Part shown: positions 58,601-64,000 of the stretch, piece by piece
Layout of the letters: every line of letters begins with the position of its first letter
How positions within the stretch are numbered: position 1 is the stretch's first letter
Assembly: GCA_035079385.1 (NCBI GenBank)
Contig: JAVHKY010000016.1
Span: forward strand, 4,635,501 to 4,699,500
Direction: 5' to 3'
Source of the DNA: Aspidiotus rigidus
Taxonomy: Eukaryota > Arthropoda > Insecta > Hemiptera > Diaspididae
Length of the DNA: 64,000 nt
Notes under the pieces: model-generated
The model's database searches: none
Seen by the model: the letters and a program-made list of their open reading frames with translations, nothing else
What the model was told of the DNA's origin: nothing
Position numbers and translations under genes: made by a program

Positions 58601-59580
58601 AAACACATCGACCTTGAACAATTTTTCGTACATGATGACTTCTTTTTCTAGGTACTCATATGGCAGAACAGATATGCGTGAAATTTTATGTGAGGAGGTA
58701 AATGGTATTTTTATTTGAAGATTAGAAAATTTTGCAGAATCCGAAGTTTCGGCGTTTGAAATAAGATAATTTATCAGATTTTAGGCATCTCAGCTTTGTT
58801 GATAGTGATAGGCTGTGCAGTGGAGGAATAATTCCCTCTAAAAATCCTTCAAACCCCCGCTATTAAATACTCAAATAATTATTCCCTAGAGAAAGTGGAA
58901 GAAAACATTTGTCATCCTCCACCTGTAAATTAGCTACTTTACATGACTGTCACACTTGCACTACAGAACTTCGTTTATGTATATCAATCCAACAACGTTC
59001 ATCAATGCTATACTTTCAGATCCACGGATGAACTCCGGGTGTCTGTATATAAGACACACCTCATCTCACCGCGGGAAGATGCGCGCCCTCTCGACGACGT
59101 TTGCGTATGTGATTTAGAATGTAAATTATTTCTGCAAAACTACAAAGTATGTGCATAAAGTAAAGAAAATATTTGTTTCCTTTCAAATTTCAGGTAAGAA
59201 GCGCTACGGTATAATTAACCCGACATTCTTCCTTCGTTTGAGTAATTCTACGAAAAGAAGGTGCAAAGACTAGCTCTATGTACAAATTTATAGCATTTTG
59301 TTCTACCTTGGGACGAGCGGCGGACGTGCGCTTGAAGTGAGTATAGATTGGCCATACCTACTCACATATCAACTCTTTCGACTGTGAAAATCATGAAAAG
59401 TCGAAATATGTAAGGACGAATCACAAAGGTTTGAAAGCTACATTCATATCTTTACTCCAGGGACATGCACGAGGTTCCGCTTTGAAGTACATAGGTACAT
59501 CCTTTTATGATTGATGAATCGTGTTTACGGGACTAAGCTATTCTGTAAAGTCATACACGCTATTTCCGAAAGAACAATAT
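47101..59580. other. Long non-coding stretch, no gene recognised
   Basis: None of the short open frames is credible as a gene. Noted: weak copies of the dispersed repeat between about 49250 and 50100; A44 at 52593-52636; a basic 108-codon minus frame at 54448-54122 of unknown origin; imperfect ~70-bp repeats around TTGGCTCTTTCAACCATCTGCTCG at 56100-56280. Confidence 0.35.
52593..52636. repeat. A44 homopolymer
   Basis: Uninterrupted run of about 44 As, with no recognisable retroelement directly upstream on the plus strand. Confidence 0.9.
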
Positions 59581-59599
59581 CTTCACACAAATTTCACGA

Positions 59600-60400
59600 A
59601 TTATTATGTCGGCTTGAAATCGACTCACTTTTTCGACCAAAAATCGACTCGAAATCGAAAAATTTACGTGTAGTTCTGTCCATTGATGATGACCACAAAT
59701 CCGTCAAAAATGACTAGACGCTGACTCAAAATCGAACGCTAATTCTGCTCCATCGACTCGTAGTCGACGTCGAAATTAAATCGACTCCTGATAGATTAAC
59801 GTTGATTGAAAATCGATCTCAATTTTGAGTCGGTTGTGCGTCATTTATTGGCAGAAGACTTGCAATCGACATCGAAATCGCGTAGATCTTGGGAGAGTTT
59901 CAGAAACAAGGTCAAAAACGAATCGATTTTTTGTATGGAATTTTTATGTCGACTGAAAATCGACGTCAAAATTACGTTCAGTCAATCATTGCTGTATTGG
60001 TCAAGCGTGATTGAGGTTCGCAATGGCCCTCGCCATATAATTGACTACTTGCGCATTCTGTCTGCGAGTAACGTGGTCACCAATCGGATAGAATATTTCA
60101 GGGGTCTAACTGTACGTCAACTACGATCGAACTCCATTTGAGGTCGATCTGAAGTCGACCAGCGCATACTTTTCTTGATCATTACAAATTGACTAGTAAT
60201 CAATGCAATCGAGCAGTCGATATTAAGTCGCTAAAGAATTCAAAATCCACTTGAAATTGACAATTAGTTGAACTGGAATGTCAACTTTATATTGATCTGA
60301 TACCGACATCGACCCACTGCCAATTCGAACATAAATCGACGCAATTTAGACCAAGACTTTGAAAGAGGTTGACTTTCAGTCGATATTGAGTCCGTTCCAA
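59600..60400. repeat. Tract dense in ATCGAC/GTCGA motifs
   Basis: The hexamer-like motif AATCGAC or its complement GTCGATT recurs at irregular, roughly 15-60 bp spacing (for example GAAATCGACTC, AAAATCGACG, GAAAATCGATCTC, AAGTCGACC). It looks like a highly degenerate short-period repeat, not coding sequence; the frames through it have no family resemblance. Confidence 0.55.
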
Positions 60401-63400
60401 AAATCTCTTCTCATACGTGTCCCCCTCCTTTAGGTCATATCCCCTCGAGTGCTCGCTTTTTATCAATGGTTGCCCTCCCACGGCATCCTTGACTTTATCA
60501 TTACCATGGCAAGAAAAAAAAAAGAAGTTGGTAAAAAATCACGGAGCGAATATCCCGCAGTTAAATAAGTTATGAACGCGTAGTTAAGAAGGTCCAAACA
60601 AGAGACTGATGATCTTCTGATCATTTTCGTCGACATTGTCTTTACTGTTCTTATTCACTCGGAAAAATTTTACCGAAAATTCTTGCAAATAACTGCCTTC
60701 GGAAATGAGAAAGCAAAAGAGTTTGAAAGAGTTACATTTTCGCGACAATTTCGACAAATGCGACCGGTTTTTGAAGCTCGTCATAAGTACAATTTAAAAT
60801 GGGACATAAATGAATATAGTTTGTTGATTTTGCGAAACAGATTTCTCTCCATGGGGTCCTCGTCTTAGAACTTGTCTTACAGTCATCTTAACAATGTTTA
60901 CCGTTAAATTATTTCTTATGGTTGATTTTCATATTCCAGAATTTCCGTTCATTCTGGGCCTCATTATACACTTCTTCCGTGTGTGAAGACTCGGCGGAGG
61001 CTTTCGTTTGATCGAACGAAACGTTATCGCGAATTATCTCATTAATCCGCAAATTGTAAAATGAGACGCGTGGACATCTAGAGAATAATTAATAACCTTG
61101 CATTCGTCGCCAAATTTCGGACCGAAGCTATCACTCTGTCATAGGTAAGTCTTTTTCAAATGAAACATGTGATATTGACGTATGAATAGCAAAATTCCAC
61201 GAAAAAAGTATTCTATTTTGACCTGGTGTGGTAATTTTCATTCTGTGTTCACAATTTTATTGGTCGTTTTAGGGGGTCCATTTGTACATTTTTAGAAATC
61301 AAAATTCGAGGAGGGTTTTTATCATTGAACCAAGGGGATCACAACACCCCTGAAGTTGATTTTGGTGCTCGAGTTGAATATCATGTGTATATTCCGCAAT
61401 GATTTTCTCTAATGACTTGTTTATTATCTCGTCGGTATAATTCACCTCAATTTTAGCTAAACATCATCGACTCTCTCCACCTGTACGATTTCTGCACGTC
61501 ATCTTGTCCTTAAAAATGAAGGAAATTGGATGTAGGTCGAAAATCCCCACTTTGGTCGAATTAAATTTGGCCTCGCTTATTGGTAAGAGTAGATGTATTT
61601 CTTATGTCTCATTGTATTCGGTTACAGCAATGAGAAACACTGTTTCAGCCTCCCCGTATCGACAAATGTGTACGTGTACGAGCAATAAAACCTGTTTACG
61701 ATTCTGTTTCGGGGGTTGTAGGTACTCGAAACTGGATAAGACACCCTTTTACGTACATATTTCAGTCAAGGTTATTTCAAACGAGTTTTAAAATAAACAT
61801 ATGCTAACGTACAGCATCCTGTATGCGTTGTAATAAAGCGCTTCACGTACGGACACACATGATAATAATACGATCTAGGCTTTCTGTACGGCAAGAGTTT
61901 TTCGCTTATTCGCTACAAACTGAGAATTATCGTCCAAGACCCGACAGATGAAACGCCTGGCGAAGGGGAGAGTAGAAATGCCATTACTCGTACAATCATG
62001 ACCTGACACAACGTATTTACTAAGGCACGCTCATACGCCTGCAAAGCGTACATGAAGATAACTTTTTTCGGAATGTTACTAACTCGTCTCATTTTTCTCT
62101 CGTTGTACATACTTGGATTTTTTTCCAAGATCTTCGTTAGAACGATTTCATATTCGGTGACGAGAAAATTATGAAATATCAAAAACTTGAGAAAATATGA
62201 ATTGTTTTGATAAACTAGAGAGAGTAGTAATTTGAATGTGTGCAAAAATAAGGCATTTTTATTAACCCTCAAGGGTGGTAAATGTTTATAAAGAAGCCAA
62301 ATCGTCACGTGCTGTCAGTCAATTTGATGGGACCGCACCTGTCAATACTCAGGTACTAATCAATCGAGTTCAAGATGATTTATCGGTGTACTGTATACAG
62401 TTTTAAGCAAGATCTCGAGTGTTTTTTTTTTCCTCTTGCAGAAACATGTGAACAGATTCTGAGGGAAAAACGTTTTTCTGCTTGTCGTTAACCTAATGAT
62501 AGAATATTCTTAGGTAATCATGATAATTTTCAACAATTGTACAAGTAGTACCGGTTGTTGTTCAAACGCAATTTGTTCTAATTTGATGAATATTTTTCTA
62601 CAGATGAACTAAAATTTTGTCGAAGGATTCATAATGGTACTATGTGTACATTTATTATATTTGATACCGAAGATGGCGTGAAAAAGACCCCCTGCCTGGA
62701 ATATTTTCGGACTTTTTTCTGGCCTATTGCGAATGGAGTGAACAGAAATTCGACAGAATTTTTTGCAAGGACAAAGATGATAAAGTCGACTAATTTCGAT
62801 TTGACCCTGAAAAACTTGTACGTTAGATCGATCGAAAAATTCTTCTGGACGAAACGATCTAACTGAAACTTTGAATAAGTATTGCGTCATAGTCAAGACG
62901 TCATAGAAGAAGTAAAATTTTTGGTCTTTTGCTAAAAAATATTCCACTGTAGGCCGTTCTCCACGTCGCTTTACATGTCTCTTGTAAGGGAACCAGGCTT
63001 TGCTTGAGCTCAAAGCTAGAGAGATTATTTGGTCGCTGGATGTATTCATTTTTTACATCTTTTAATCTTATCAGATTTTGGATGATCACATGTTGTCTAT
63101 TATTCACTACAACGGGTTTCTTGTTCCTATGAAGGAAAAAGTAAATCGAAAAAATTTGAAATTTGAGCTCTAGAAGAGGAAAAATTGATACTAGGTTGAC
63201 CATTCCACAGTCTTCTCCCTGCCTTTGCCACTCCATCAAGTACTGATCCTGCCGGGTCAGCATTTGAGAGGGAGGCAGGTGTGTCCAAAAATAAAACCGT
63301 GGAATCTTGCTTGCTCTTGTTCTTTTTCTTTCGAGAAACACATTCTCCTAACAGTGGTGCCTGATCCTCCTCCCCTGTCTATCGATTCTAGTATCGCGCG

Positions 63401-63640
63401 CGTTTGTTCTCGAAAAGTTCGCGATGGTAAAAAAATTTCAAAATTTTACACGGCTGTCGAGGCTGGTGTGGATGAAACCTACACAAATGTAAGCGCCGGC
63501 AAAAAGAGTCTCTGCTAGACCGTGAAGAAGAATAATTAATTTCTTTACTGACTACTTACTACATCATGTAAGGAGTTTGATATTTGACAAATCGATTCAT
63601 AGATAACTGCAGGGTCAAGAACCCTCCTCGGGCCTTGCCT
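60401..63640. other. Non-coding stretch, no gene recognised
   Basis: AT-rich unique DNA with no supported coding region, RNA gene or mobile element. Open frames up to 146 codons on the minus strand near 62.6-63.3 kb overlap each other in different frames and show no motif. Confidence 0.35.
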
Positions 63641-63960
63641 GTCTTTGAATAAAGTTTACAAGCCCCCCTCAAGAAAAAATTCGTAAGGAGTTCCTGGAAA
63701 AACTTAACTGGGCTGTAGTAAAATTCTCAAGGGTACAATTCTACTTTATTAGTTATAGCTCACAAGAGTATTTTGGGTATTACCCCATCATCAGTTCTGT
63801 GAAGAACAAGGCCTCAAACATAAGTTTTTATAGTATAACACTGTGATCCTAACGGTTATAACAATGCTGTGTTGTGATTGGTTCACTCTTAGAACATTTC
63901 AATTTGTACAATATAACGCTGTGTTTTTATTGGTTGTGACATACTACTTTGTCGTTAGTT
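63640..63960 (-). mobile_element. Possible Penelope-like terminal region
   Basis: On the minus strand, GAACTGATGATGGGGTAATACCC followed by AATAAAGTAGAA resembles the CTGATGATGG...AATAAA segment often found near the 3' end of Penelope-like elements. No endonuclease coding sequence is present beside it. Short imperfect repeats TATAAC(A/G)CTGTG occur at 63833, near 63860 and 63912. Low confidence. Confidence 0.28.
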
Positions 63961-64000
63961 CACTCTATTGACCGATGTGCTGCGTTTCTATATCGGCTAC

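Noticed and set aside
61913..63341. Minus-strand frames of 131-146 codons as genes
   Set aside because: Two of them overlap in different frames, none shows a domain, signal peptide or conserved motif, and the composition matches surrounding non-coding DNA.

Overview
This is an AT-rich animal nuclear sequence, most likely from an insect. It has short spliceosomal introns of 76-85 bp, R1-type non-LTR retrotransposon remains, Penelope-like remains, many miniature DNA transposons, and a nuclear copy of mitochondrial DNA. The mitochondrial piece is extremely AT-rich, encodes a very divergent ND3 and carries a stripped-down tRNA-Ala. That would suit a fast-evolving lineage such as scale insects or their relatives, but the placement is inference only.

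Only one convincing host protein gene is present: a five-exon Spartan/SPRTN (Drosophila mh) DNA-protein-crosslink protease at 22093-23692 (+). Everything else recognisable is mobile or repeated DNA. From left to right: a Penelope-like GIY-YIG endonuclease fragment (-, 0.5-1.4 kb); a nuclear mitochondrial segment with ATP6, ND3 and trnA (5.9-8.16 kb), its ND3 split by a tandem array of four LTRs and three internal domains of a terminal-repeat retrotransposon in miniature (6618-8022); a 53-bp near-perfect palindrome (13.6 kb); a decayed R1-type reverse-transcriptase 3' end (14.1-15.3 kb); a hub of nested miniature transposons (18.5-21.7 kb) just upstream of Spartan; an orphan ORF and fold-back repeats (25.9-27.1 kb); a second decayed copy of the same R1-type family (31.5-32.5 kb); a degenerate tandem array (36.2-38.35 kb); a different R1-type element inserted with a 5' inversion and 16-bp target-site duplication (39.5-41.6 kb); and a block of unclassified inverted-repeat elements and degenerate repeats (45.8-47.1 kb). 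From 47.1 kb to the end the sequence is mostly unique or low-complexity, apart from a tract rich in ATCGAC motifs near 59.6-60.4 kb and a possible Penelope-like end near 63.7 kb.

The two strongest observations can be read directly from the bases. First, removing the TRIM array plus one copy of a TATA duplication restores the ND3 frame under the mitochondrial code, so the mitochondrial DNA was already in the nucleus when the retroelement inserted. Second, the 39.5-41.6 kb element has its gag-like part and its reverse-transcriptase 3' end head to head between exact 16-bp duplications, which is the arrangement left by twin priming. No operon, CRISPR array, rRNA gene or nuclear tRNA gene was found, and I found no clear new host system beyond these.
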